Of a DNA stretch of 64,000 nucleotides, positions 1 to 7,184 are shown piece by piece. Source of the stretch: an uncultured Lachnospiraceae bacterium (GTDB lineage Bacteria > Bacillota > Clostridia > Lachnospirales > Lachnospiraceae); assembly GCA_902779575.1 (NCBI GenBank), contig CACZBW010000001.1:141355-205354 (forward strand), given 5' to 3'. The notes beneath the pieces are model-generated. The model had not been told where the DNA came from. It did no database searches and saw only the letters and a program-made list of their open reading frames with translations. The position numbers were made by a program, and so were the translations under genes. Positions within the stretch are counted from its first letter, which is position 1. Every line of letters starts with the position of its first letter.

Positions 1-78
1 ATGAGCCGCAGTGCTTACCGCTATTATCACAATCTCTATGACGAGACGGATGACAAGGGAGATTCCCTGACGGTCTAA
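1..78 (+). CDS. 3' end of an unidentified protein (truncated by window edge)
   Basis: An open frame from the first base runs to a TAA at 76-78, giving 25 residues with an acidic, tyrosine-rich tail. The first codon is ATG only by chance of the window cut. In Clostridia the gene before rsfS is usually yqeK or a LytR-CpsA-Psr protein, so this may be the C-terminus of one of those, but the fragment is too short to identify. Confidence 0.4.
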   Translation: MSRSAYRYYHNLYDETDDKGDSLTV

Positions 79-131
79 GGGCTGCCGCAGGCGCCATCAG
101 ACTGCCATGAAGGCTGCAGCTAAGGAAATGA

Positions 132-161
132 GTGACAGAAGGTCCTAACTGAGCGTATAAT
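132..161 (+). promoter_or_regulatory. Possible sigma-A promoter for rsfS
   Basis: A GTGACA box at 132-137 (one mismatch to consensus) is followed after 18 bp by TATAAT at 156-161. It lies in the 216 bp gap before rsfS, so rsfS may be expressed apart from the upstream gene. This is a pattern match only. Confidence 0.45.
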
Positions 162-294
162 AAAGAAAAAGATCATTCATTGGAACAGAACCGATCGTTT
201 CCGGAGAAATATGGTGTCTGACCGCGCCGGGAATTATCATACAGGATGGATTCCGCCGCGGCCGCAGGGGCTTCACAGAAGAAGGAGGACATAT

Positions 295-657
295 ATGGGA
301 GATACCAGAACCAAAAAGATGGCATCGCTTGCGTGGCATGCCCTGGAAGACAAGAAGGCAGAAAATATCACCGTGATCGATATCGCTGAGGTAAGCGTTC
401 TGGCGGACTATTTCATTATCGCATCCGGCAAGAACAAAATTCAGGTCCAGGCGATGGCGGACAATGTGGAGGAGATCCTCGGCAAAGAAGGTTATGAGCT
501 GAAGCAGGCGGAAGGGTACCAGACCGCAAATTGGATTCTCCTTGATTACGGCGATATCGTCGTCCACCTGTTTGATACGGAAAACAGGCTGTTCTATGAC
601 CTCGAGAGGATCTGGAGAGACGGCAAAGTTACGTCCATAGCGGATCTGGATCTGTAA
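295..657 (+). CDS. rsfS: Ribosomal silencing factor RsfS
   Basis: This 120-residue protein belongs to the RsfS/Iojap family, which binds ribosomal protein uL14 on the 50S subunit and blocks subunit joining when nutrients are short. Family marks seen are ADYFIIASG near residues 38-46, W80, DYGD at 84-87, VHLF at 90-93 and YDLERIW near 101-107. The frame stays open back to 211, but the ATG at 295 has a strong GAAGGAGG site just upstream and gives the usual family length. It is followed by an SseB-family gene after 71 bp. Confidence 0.93.
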   Translation: MGDTRTKKMASLAWHALEDKKAENITVIDIAEVSVLADYFIIASGKNKIQVQAMADNVEEILGKEGYELKQAEGYQTANWILLDYGDIVVHLFDTENRLFYDLERIWRDGKVTSIADLDL

Positions 658-728
658 AGGACAGAAGCAGGAGGAGATTTTTTCCTGTCGGAAGCTTTCC
701 GGCGGGGCAGGGAGGAGTTTAAAAAGGG

Positions 729-1673
729 ATGGCGATTGACAATCATTTCATGATACAGAAGTTTCTCAGCAGGCAGAAGATCATAGTGGCGTTCTGCGGG
801 ATAACCAATATGCCGCTGCTGGTCTGCGACCCGGATTCGTATAACGATCAGGTGTGGGTTTTCGAGAATGAAAATCTTCTTAAGAAATTTGCCGCGGCAT
901 ACATACAGAGAAAAGTTCCGATCCGCGGCGCGATCATTCCGAAAAACGCATTTAAGAATTTTTATACGACCCTTTTTTCGATCGGCGCAAATGAGCTTGT
1001 CTACACGGCGGAAGGTTCCGTCAGCAAATTCCCGCTGGAAGAGGTAGTGAAAAGGCCGGATTATTCCAGCCTTCCGGAAGCGGCAAGACCGGTGGAGAAT
1101 CCGGAACTGCAGCTGACCGGTCTCTATTTCCTGCAGGAATTCGGACGTCAGGTGCCGAATGAGGAAAAAGAAAACCTCCAGCAGCTGGATGAGGAGTTTT
1201 CCGTGAATATGGTCCGCGCCCGCTACATTGTCGGCGTGGAACTGAAGGACGGTCCGGGCACTGTCGCGGAGAAGATGGCCCGGAGGCAGTATTCCATTCC
1301 GATCCTCAAGGGAAAGAACGGGGATGTCCTGCAGCCGGTCTTCTCAGATATGTTTGAGTTCAGCAAGTTCCGTCAGAAACGGCAGCTGAATGCCATTGCT
1401 GTCCCTTTCTCCTCGCTTAAAGCGCTGCTGATCAAGGACGCAAAGGGATTTATCCTGAATCCGGGCGGATTCCACGCTATTATGCCTCCGGCGCTTCTGG
1501 ACGCGCTTTCTGCCAGATTCCCCGAAGAGGCGAAAAAAGGAGCGGAAGAAGCAAAACGGATCGCACAGACTGCGGCAGGCGTGGTGAATCATGCGCCGGA
1601 CAGTCAGGGCGCACCGGCGGGCGCGCAGCATTCAAAAGTGACTGTGATGCCGGGAGCCGAAGAGAAAGAGTGA
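729..1673 (+). CDS. SseB-family protein
   Basis: This is a 314-residue soluble protein. The region around residues 165-255 resembles the SseB domain: PVFSDMFEFSKF at 203-214, a conserved hydrophobic stretch, then GFILNPGGFHAIMP at 240-253. The name comes from the enhanced serine sensitivity phenotype of the E. coli protein; the biochemical role is not known. Residues 9-110 look like a second, more divergent copy of a similar fold (my inference). The last 50 residues are Ala/Glu-rich and probably disordered. A GGGAGGAG ribosome binding site precedes the ATG, and a terminator-like hairpin follows the gene. Confidence 0.75.
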   Translation: MAIDNHFMIQKFLSRQKIIVAFCGITNMPLLVCDPDSYNDQVWVFENENLLKKFAAAYIQRKVPIRGAIIPKNAFKNFYTTLFSIGANELVYTAEGSVSKFPLEEVVKRPDYSSLPEAARPVENPELQLTGLYFLQEFGRQVPNEEKENLQQLDEEFSVNMVRARYIVGVELKDGPGTVAEKMARRQYSIPILKGKNGDVLQPVFSDMFEFSKFRQKRQLNAIAVPFSSLKALLIKDAKGFILNPGGFHAIMPPALLDALSARFPEEAKKGAEEAKRIAQTAAGVVNHAPDSQGAPAGAQHSKVTVMPGAEEKE

Positions 1674-1718
1674 AGATTTCTTCCGGGTACGGAAGAAAGT
1701 CCTGAAATAAAGATCGGA

Positions 1719-1760
1719 GCCTCTGAGCCGGATTGCCGGTTCAGAGGCGTATTTATATAT
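1719..1760 (+). terminator. Probable terminator after the SseB-family gene
   Basis: A 13 bp imperfect stem (arms 1719-1731 and 1735-1748, one mismatch or bulge) with a very short loop is followed by an AT-rich tract rather than a clean T-run. It separates the rsfS/SseB unit from the tetR promoter. Confidence 0.6.
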
Positions 1761-1787
1761 AGAGACTGCCTGCCCGGATTTTCGTTC

Positions 1788-1817
1788 TTGACAGGGTGAC
1801 CTTGCGTTCACTATAAT
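1788..1817 (+). promoter_or_regulatory. Consensus promoter of the tetR-GNAT unit
   Basis: TTGACA at 1788-1793 and TATAAT at 1812-1817 are both perfect consensus boxes with an 18 bp spacer. The ATG of the TetR gene lies about 40 bp downstream. Such a strong promoter fits a gene held down by a repressor. Confidence 0.8.
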
Positions 1818-1825
1818 GAATGAAC
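1806..1825. promoter_or_regulatory. Candidate TetR operator over the -10 box
   Basis: GTTCA at 1806-1810 and TGAAC at 1821-1825 form an inverted repeat with a 10 bp centre that contains the -10 box; one more pair matches inside each arm. A dyad of this size over the promoter of a TetR gene is the usual layout for autorepression. Binding is inferred. Confidence 0.55.
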
Positions 1826-1855
1826 CGAAGATCTCATACCAGGATGGAGGCTGCT

Positions 1856-2446
1856 ATGGCGAACGACACAAAAGAAAGGATTCTTGCTGCCGCGCTGGAA
1901 ATGTTTTCCCGGAAGGGATATGCCGGAACAAATATCCGGGAACTGACCGCATCTCTCGGTCTTGTCAAATCCGGAGTTTACAAGCATTTTGAGAGCAAAG
2001 AGGCGATCTGGAATGCCCTGCTTGACGAGATGATCGTCTATTACGACGAACGTTTCGGATCCCCCGGAAATCTCCCGCCCATACCGGAAACAGCGGAGGA
2101 GCTGACCGGTCTGACGATGCGGATGGTGAATATTACCGTGCATGATGAGAAGATCGTGATGACGCGCAAGCTTCTTTCTATTGAGCAGTTCAGAGACGAA
2201 CGTGCCCGTGCGCTGGCAACAAAACACTTCCTGACCGGTCTCACGGAGATGTTTACTTATATATTTTCCGGTATGATGGAGAAAGGCCTGCTCCGGCAGG
2301 ACGATCCGGGAATGCTGGCATTTGCATATGTTACGCCGGTCTCTGCCCTTATTCATCTGTGCGACAGAGAACCGGAAAAGACAGAGGAAGCGATGAAGCA
2401 GGCAGAAGCGTTCAGCCGTCATTTTATTCAGACTTATAAAAAATAA
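1856..2446 (+). CDS. TetR/AcrR-family transcriptional regulator
   Basis: The 196-residue protein has a typical TetR N-terminus: helix-turn-helix about residues 27-46, including TNIRELTASLG and SGVYKHFESKE. The ligand-binding helical C-terminal domain is not conserved enough to name an effector. The frame is open from 1820, but the ATG at 1856 has GGAGG 5 bp upstream and begins right before the conserved first helix. It sits 69 bp before a GNAT acetyltransferase in the same direction, so the two probably form one unit; the acetyltransferase may be a target of control. Confidence 0.88.
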   Translation: MANDTKERILAAALEMFSRKGYAGTNIRELTASLGLVKSGVYKHFESKEAIWNALLDEMIVYYDERFGSPGNLPPIPETAEELTGLTMRMVNITVHDEKIVMTRKLLSIEQFRDERARALATKHFLTGLTEMFTYIFSGMMEKGLLRQDDPGMLAFAYVTPVSALIHLCDREPEKTEEAMKQAEAFSRHFIQTYKK

Positions 2447-2515
2447 GACAGGGATATCTGTGCTGCCGGCAATGCCGGTGCCGCGAAGTGCAGGCAGAAA
2501 GGACCGGAAAGAAAA

Positions 2516-2947
2516 ATGTTCAGAATCATCAGCGAAAGACTGACAGCGGAGGAATATATCGGTTTTCTGAAACGCACTGACCTGGGTTCTCAGTATCCTC
2601 TGAAACGGTTTGAAGAGAGAATCGCCCGGCTGGTTAATACTGTTTCCATCAGTCTGACGGCACGTAATGACGACGGACTCCTTATAGGCGTTCTTTTTGG
2701 ACTGACTGATTTTGCCTACTGGCTGTATGTGACGGACCTCGGCGTAGACCGGCGCTATGAGCGTCAGGGAATTGGCAGGAAACTGATGCAGACAGCCCAT
2801 GAGATGGCCGGAGGGGAGAAGGATATCGCCGTCTATCTGGTCGCGAACGAGAATGCCGTTCCTTTCTATGAAAAGCTCGGCATGAAAAAGGCTGATGACG
2901 TCATGAAGTATAACCATATCGAATGGACGGAGTTTACTGTGGAATAG
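2516..2947 (+). CDS. GNAT-family N-acetyltransferase
   Basis: This 143-residue protein has the single-domain GNAT fold. The acetyl-CoA pyrophosphate loop is visible as RRYERQGIGRKLM (residues 79-91), preceded by the beta-4 strand DLGVD, and the C-terminal ENAVPFYEKLGMKK motif (112-125) is typical. It should transfer an acetyl group from acetyl-CoA to an amine; the substrate cannot be told. It follows the TetR gene and ends before a convergent terminator shared with lexA. The ribosome binding site is weak (GGAAAG). Confidence 0.85.
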   Translation: MFRIISERLTAEEYIGFLKRTDLGSQYPLKRFEERIARLVNTVSISLTARNDDGLLIGVLFGLTDFAYWLYVTDLGVDRRYERQGIGRKLMQTAHEMAGGEKDIAVYLVANENAVPFYEKLGMKKADDVMKYNHIEWTEFTVE

Positions 2948-3053
2948 CTTTATGATTGCGGAACCGAAAGCATAATCTCAAAAAATCGTATTCACTTTTC
3001 TCCTGCCTGACTTCCGGCGGGTGAATCGCTCTGTGATAAAACAGAAAAGTACT

Positions 3054-3101
3054 GAGGGCTGTCAGAATCCTGCCGATCACGGCGGGACACTGACAGCCCT
3101 C
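3054..3101. terminator. Bidirectional terminator between the GNAT gene and lexA
   Basis: Perfect 12 bp arms (3054-3065 and 3090-3101) enclose a loop that can itself fold weakly. The minus-strand side is followed by a T-rich run and the plus-strand side by a weaker one, so it can end transcription from both convergent genes. Confidence 0.75.
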
Positions 3102-3144
3102 GTCTTATTCATATAATTCCTCCTGAAATGAAGAGAAACAAGGC

Positions 3145-3762
3145 TCAGAACAGACGGAAGACACCAAACACTTTGCCGAGAATCTCCAGCTGGTCCTCCA
3201 CAATAATCGGATCCATGGAATCATTCTCCGGCTGAAGGCGGACATGGCCTTTCTCCCGGTAAAAGGTCTTGACGGTGGCGGAATCATCAAGAAGCGCAAC
3301 GACGATATCGCCGTTCTCGGCATCTTTCTGCTGCTGCACAAGCACAAGGTCGCCGTCGTTAATCCCGATGTTGATCATGCTGGTTCCCTTGACCCGCAGC
3401 ATGAAAGACTGTCTGTTCGGCATATACTCAGAGGGAATCGGAAAATAGTTCTCTATATTCTCCGCCGCAAGGATCGGCTGACCGGCCGCGACAGTACCGA
3501 TGATCGGCACATTGACCGTCTCCCTGCGGGTGAGATTGAACTGATCGTCCACGATCTCGATCGCGCGCGGTTTTGTGGGATCTCTTCGGATGTAACCGTT
3601 CTTTTCAAGTGTTTCAAGATGAGAGTGGACGGAAGAAGTGGACTTCAGGCTGACAGCCTCACAGATCTCCCTGACGGCAGGCGGATACCCCCTGCTGATG
3701 ATCTCCTGTTTGATGAAATCAAGAATCTCCTGCTGTTTCGGAGTGATCTTTCCGTATGCCAT
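3145..3762 (-). CDS. lexA: LexA repressor
   Basis: LexA is the SOS repressor: it binds operators and cleaves itself when activated RecA is present. The 205-residue protein has the N-terminal winged helix (about 1-70), the Ala93-Gly94 cleavage bond in VAAGQP, and the Ser128/Lys165 dyad in KGTSMI and SATVKTF. Length is normal for the family. A GGGAGG ribosome binding site precedes the ATG. It is divergent from a LysM/YneA-like gene, with several SOS boxes between them, as in Bacillus, which implies autorepression and co-induction. Confidence 0.97.
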   Translation of the reverse strand: MAYGKITPKQQEILDFIKQEIISRGYPPAVREICEAVSLKSTSSVHSHLETLEKNGYIRRDPTKPRAIEIVDDQFNLTRRETVNVPIIGTVAAGQPILAAENIENYFPIPSEYMPNRQSFMLRVKGTSMINIGINDGDLVLVQQQKDAENGDIVVALLDDSATVKTFYREKGHVRLQPENDSMDPIIVEDQLEILGKVFGVFRLF

Positions 3763-3785
3763 AAGTCTGCCTCCCTCTCACTGAC

Positions 3786-3806
3786 CGGACAGGACAAAAC
3801 TGTCCG
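3786..3806 (-). other. Hairpin in the lexA leader
   Basis: A perfect 7 bp inverted repeat (3786-3792 and 3800-3806) with a 7 nt loop lies 24 bp upstream of the lexA start codon, inside the predicted leader RNA. It has no T-run, so it is not a standard terminator. Its function is unknown. Confidence 0.4.
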
Positions 3807-3847
3807 CAGGTCCCGGCAACCTGCTGAGATCATTATTATCTGAAGAA

Positions 3848-3876
3848 ATCATATCACAGTTGAAAATGGAATGCAA
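3848..3876 (-). promoter_or_regulatory. Possible lexA promoter
   Basis: On the minus strand TATGAT (3848-3853) lies 17 bp from TTGCAT (3871-3876). The -10 is good and the -35 is poor. An SOS box at 3875-3886 overlaps the -35, which suits LexA autorepression. Confidence 0.4.
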
Positions 3877-3967
3877 ACAAATGTTCCAAAAATCCGTTCG
3901 ATTCTGTTGACAAACATATGTTCTGAACATATAATCGATACAGAACAAATGTTTCGAATACATGTTC
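3875..3967. promoter_or_regulatory. Cluster of LexA (SOS) boxes
   Basis: Four sites match the Gram-positive SOS pattern GAAC-N4-GTTC with at most one changed base: 3875-3886, 3912-3923, 3943-3954 and 3956-3967. A further half site begins at 3925. The second box lies between the -35 and -10 of the divergent gene's promoter, and the first abuts the lexA promoter, so LexA should repress both directions. Confidence 0.85.
3907..3935 (+). promoter_or_regulatory. Promoter of the LysM/YneA-like gene
   Basis: TTGACA at 3907-3912 and TATAAT at 3930-3935 are perfect boxes 17 bp apart. An SOS box fills the spacer, so the promoter should be strong but shut by LexA. Confidence 0.8.
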
Positions 3968-4017
3968 CGGTAAAAGGGAACTCTTTCATGTCTGCAGAAG
4001 AGGGGAGAAGGAACGCA

Positions 4018-4416
4018 ATGACGGAGTATGGTATCAATCTGAAGGAGGATATGATTCTTGAAAACAGACGGTCGCTTGCCAGGGCACTCCGTTCCCGCCA
4101 AAGAAGGATCAGGCAGCTCAGAAGAAGAGGAAGCATTCTTGTTCTCTGCCTTCTGCTTTCTTTTCTTTTTCTGACCGGTTTCCGGCATAAAAGCCCTGTG
4201 ATTCTGCCCGCGGGAGGAGAGATTTATACCCCGGTAAGGGTAGAACGGGGAGACACGCTCTGGGATCTGGCCGGAGTTTATATGCCGGAGCAGGGATATA
4301 AGTCAATCCCTGATTATATCCGCTCTGTCTGCCGGCTGAATGAGATGCATACGGCCAGGATCTATGAAGGCCAGATTCTGTTTTTCCCTGTACGGGACGG
4401 GAACTCTTTCCGATGA
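4018..4416 (+). CDS. LysM-domain cell division inhibitor, YneA-like
   Basis: The protein has a basic N-terminus, one membrane segment (about residues 39-54) and an extracellular LysM domain (about 73-123) starting at VRVERGDTLWDLA. In Bacillus the SOS gene yneA, divergent from lexA, encodes a protein of this layout that delays septation during DNA damage; position and SOS boxes support the same role here. The start is uncertain: ATG 4018 has GGGGAGAAGG six bases upstream and gives 132 residues, while ATG 4051 has AAGGAGG only two bases away. An ATG at 3988 is also possible. Confidence 0.8.
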   Translation: MTEYGINLKEDMILENRRSLARALRSRQRRIRQLRRRGSILVLCLLLSFLFLTGFRHKSPVILPAGGEIYTPVRVERGDTLWDLAGVYMPEQGYKSIPDYIRSVCRLNEMHTARIYEGQILFFPVRDGNSFR

Positions 4417-4474
4417 TCCGCCCGGAATTCATAATTCCATAAGAATTCATTCAGAAAGCGGACCGTGAGATTCA

Positions 4475-4503
4475 TTGTTATTTACGGACGGCGATGCTAT
4501 AAT
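4475..4503 (+). promoter_or_regulatory. Promoter of the DUF1002 gene
   Basis: TTGTTA at 4475-4480 and a perfect TATAAT at 4498-4503 are separated by 17 bp. The start codon at 4612 is about 100 bp downstream, so there is a leader of about 100 nt in which I see no known riboswitch. Confidence 0.6.
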
Positions 4504-4611
4504 AAGATCGGTCCGCTGGGGCGCTGCCAGACCGGCTGCAGAGAAGAACAGATCCGCACAGCCTCCAGGGAAAACGAAAGTATAAACAGGGTTGATAAGG
4601 AGGTTGTCAGC

Positions 4612-6843
4612 ATGAAAAAGAGGTTCATCAGCAGACTGATGGCAGGAGCCGCAGCGCTGGTCCTGTTTGCCGGAATTCCTGCACTTCCGGCGAGGGCGGA
4701 TTCGAGGGTGGTCGCCACGATCGGCGCAGATCTGACGGCGGAGCAGCAGACGGCGATTCTGCAGTATTTCGGCGTATATGGTAATCCTGCCGTACAGATC
4801 ATGTATATCAATAACCAGAATGAGAGAGATCTGCTGGGAAGCTGGGTACCCATCGAACAGATCGGAACGCATACGATCAGCTGCGCGCTGGTGAAGCCTA
4901 CCACATCCGGAGGCATCCAGGTCAGAACAGCGAACCTGAATTATATTACCAGCAACATGATCGCATCGAATCTGGCCACCGCAGGCATTACAAACTGTGA
5001 AGTGGTTGCAGCGGCCCCGTTCGAGGTTTCCGGTACAGGAGCCCTGACCGGTATTCTCATGGCTTACGAGAGGTCCACATCGACCGCTCTGGACCAGAAC
5101 AAGTCCAATGTTGCCGTGCAGGAGCTCGTCACTACGACGGATCTGGCCAACAAAGTCGGCCAGCAGGAGGCGCAGCAGATTGTCAATGATATCAAACTTC
5201 AGATCATTGAGGGCAATCTGGAAGCCACCGACGTGGAGCAGGTAAACCAGATCGTCAATGATGTTATTACGAATTATACGGATGATTCCCTCATCGTTTA
5301 TACGGATAACAGCTCAACCAATAATACAGTTAACAATACGACGAACAACACGGTCAATAATACGACAAACAATACTGTTAACAATAATACTGTCAACAAT
5401 AATACAGTTAACAATACCACAAACAATACGACAACCAACGTATCGAATAATACAACGAACTATACGTCCGGTCTGAGCCAGGAGGATATCGTCCAGCTTC
5501 AGATCTTTGCCGCCAATCTGGCCGCCCAGTCCTATGACGAAGGAACGAAGGCTGCGCTTGCGCAGATCCAGCAGTCTCTTGAGCAGCAGACCCAGAAGAC
5601 CAGCTCGGCTCAGACGCAGGATATCGTAGCTTCTGTCGAATCTGAAGCAGAAGCACGTCAGCCTGTGATGGAGCCGGAGAAGGAAGCCCTGAACAATATC
5701 CTGAACCAGGTGAATCTTGACGCGCTTGCCAATATCCCCGGCATGCAGGGTGTCGTGGAATCCTCCACCGATCAGTCCGTACTGAGTGAGAGCAGCAATA
5801 ATCTGGATGTGCAGATTCAGGAGCAGTATACCGCTCCCGCACAGGAACCGGTTCCGGATTCCGCCCCGGCGCCGAATGTGGATCCGGAATGGCAGGCGCT
5901 GAATGATCAGCTGAATCAGGAAAATCTTGAAATCGCAAGTCATATTCCGGGCATGGAAGGCATCAGTACAGAGCCGCAGCCGGAAGCAGCTCCGACGGAG
6001 CAGACAGACCTTGCGACAGCTAAGACGGCTGAGACGCCGGAAGAGACACCGGCGGAAACACCGGCAGAGATTTCGCTGGATTCTCTGGAAGAGGCACCGT
6101 CCACAGCAGCGGCAGGCAGCATTTTCTTCACAGACGAGCAGAGAGGGACTGAGTTCAAGTTCAAAGTTCTCGGCACAGAAAAGACTACGGACGGAGCGGC
6201 CAGCGGTGTCAGCGCTGTTGTGGTTGAACTTCCCTATAATGATCTCGCTCCTGTATCCGGCACACTTACTGTAACGGATGAGTATGGAAGCCAGCTCGCT
6301 TACCTGGATCTGGCAGCCGCAACCGCCAGCCAGTACAGTACCGTATCGGAGAACGGAAGCATCACTGTTCCGGATGGCTGGAACGGATATACAGCGGTTC
6401 AGATGGTACCTGTCAGCACCAGTACCGGCAGCGCATTCAGCGCCGATCCGTATAACACATACACATACACGCTGACAGATGCAGTCTTTGCCGGCTCTGA
6501 CGGAGCAACATCTGTAACAGTTAACAGCAGCCGTTCCGGCGGATTTGTATCCGATGCGGGTTATACGATCCCGTCACTTGACCTCAACAATATTATGAAG
6601 GGTTCCAGTGTTAGCGGAACAGTAATTTTCCCGTCCGGCGCAGCTTATGCGACTGTTGCGACTGATAATGATAAGATGTACGCGGACTGCAGTTACGCGA
6701 CACCTGATCTGGCAGGAGTCAGCCTGAATTTCGACGGCCGCGGCAAATCAACCCTGACGATTGATTTCTATACAGACGAAGCTTCTCAGCAGGCTGGAGA
6801 GAGCGCCTTGTACGAAGTGGAATATGTTCTGTATATCCAGTAA
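4612..6843 (+). CDS. Secreted DUF1002-domain protein with Asn/Thr-rich linker
   Basis: This 743-residue protein starts with a clear signal peptide (MKKRF, a hydrophobic core, then ALPARA-D near residue 27). Residues ~28-230 resemble the DUF1002 family (Bacillus YpuA), whose function is unknown. A linker of NNT/VNN repeats spans about residues 233-286. Two imperfect 29-residue repeats ending in IPGM-x-G follow at about 353 and 423, then a Pro/Glu/Thr-rich stretch and a C-terminal beta-rich domain (about 505-743). No sortase or choline-binding anchor is visible, so the protein is probably exported and soluble. DUF1002 proteins are normally near 300 residues, so most of this one is an extension. 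The start has AAGGAGG eight bases upstream. Confidence 0.8.
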   Translation: MKKRFISRLMAGAAALVLFAGIPALPARADSRVVATIGADLTAEQQTAILQYFGVYGNPAVQIMYINNQNERDLLGSWVPIEQIGTHTISCALVKPTTSGGIQVRTANLNYITSNMIASNLATAGITNCEVVAAAPFEVSGTGALTGILMAYERSTSTALDQNKSNVAVQELVTTTDLANKVGQQEAQQIVNDIKLQIIEGNLEATDVEQVNQIVNDVITNYTDDSLIVYTDNSSTNNTVNNTTNNTVNNTTNNTVNNNTVNNNTVNNTTNNTTTNVSNNTTNYTSGLSQEDIVQLQIFAANLAAQSYDEGTKAALAQIQQSLEQQTQKTSSAQTQDIVASVESEAEARQPVMEPEKEALNNILNQVNLDALANIPGMQGVVESSTDQSVLSESSNNLDVQIQEQYTAPAQEPVPDSAPAPNVDPEWQALNDQLNQENLEIASHIPGMEGISTEPQPEAAPTEQTDLATAKTAETPEETPAETPAEISLDSLEEAPSTAAAGSIFFTDEQRGTEFKFKVLGTEKTTDGAASGVSAVVVELPYNDLAPVSGTLTVTDEYGSQLAYLDLAAATASQYSTVSENGSITVPDGWNGYTAVQMVPVSTSTGSAFSADPYNTYTYTLTDAVFAGSDGATSVTVNSSRSGGFVSDAGYTIPSLDLNNIMKGSSVSGTVIFPSGAAYATVATDNDKMYADCSYATPDLAGVSLNFDGRGKSTLTIDFYTDEASQQAGESALYEVEYVLYIQ
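5310..5470 (+). repeat. Degenerate repeat coding the Asn/Thr linker
   Basis: A run of 9-15 bp units such as AACAATACG and AATACTGTTAAC encodes NNTV/NNTT blocks within the DUF1002 gene. Synonymous changes between units show that selection keeps the amino acid pattern. The tract could change length by slippage. Confidence 0.8.
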
Positions 6844-6953
6844 GAAGCGGAAGAGAATTCCAGTGTGTTGTTTTCGGCAATCCGCTTCAAAGGTTCTACA
6901 TTAGAGATTTCTGTGACAGAATCCTGAGATAAATGGATTGTTAAAGAGGAAAG

Positions 6954-6998
6954 AAAACCGCAGCAGATCAGAAGATTTCTGCTGCGGTTTTCCTTTTC
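6954..6998 (+). terminator. Terminator of the DUF1002 gene
   Basis: A 14 bp perfect stem (6954-6967 and 6978-6991) with a 10 nt loop runs into a T-rich tail. The A-run on the other arm could also let it work in reverse. Confidence 0.88.
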
Positions 6999-7018
6999 AT
7001 CTGATTTTCAAATCTGAA

Positions 7019-7046
7019 CAGGGGGAATCCCCTGTTTTCTTTTTTC
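7019..7046 (+). terminator. Second terminator in tandem
   Basis: CAGGGG at 7019-7024 pairs with CCCCTG at 7029-7034 across a 4 nt loop and is followed by TTTTCTTTTTT. It lies 28 bp after the first terminator and insulates the ROK gene from upstream read-through. Confidence 0.85.
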
Positions 7047-7076
7047 TGAGGGCAATCATAAGAAGCGTCTCCTTGA

Positions 7077-7105
7077 TTGACAAAGAAGGTTTCAGAGGCT
7101 AAAAT
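7077..7105 (+). promoter_or_regulatory. Promoter of the ROK regulator gene
   Basis: TTGACA at 7077-7082 and TAAAAT at 7100-7105 are 17 bp apart. The region between 7105 and the start codon is AT-rich with loose dyads that may hold an operator, but none is as clear as the one before the xylulokinase gene. Confidence 0.7.
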
Positions 7106-7184
7106 TATTAATTGAAATAAATGATAAATCGAATGTATCTATAATCCGGCAATTGAGACTTCCTGAGACAGATCAGTAGAGGGC

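Noticed and set aside
5310-5470. Repeat array that could be taken for CRISPR or minisatellite DNA
   Set aside because: Units are short, degenerate and codon-aligned and encode a continuous Asn/Thr linker; there are no spacers.
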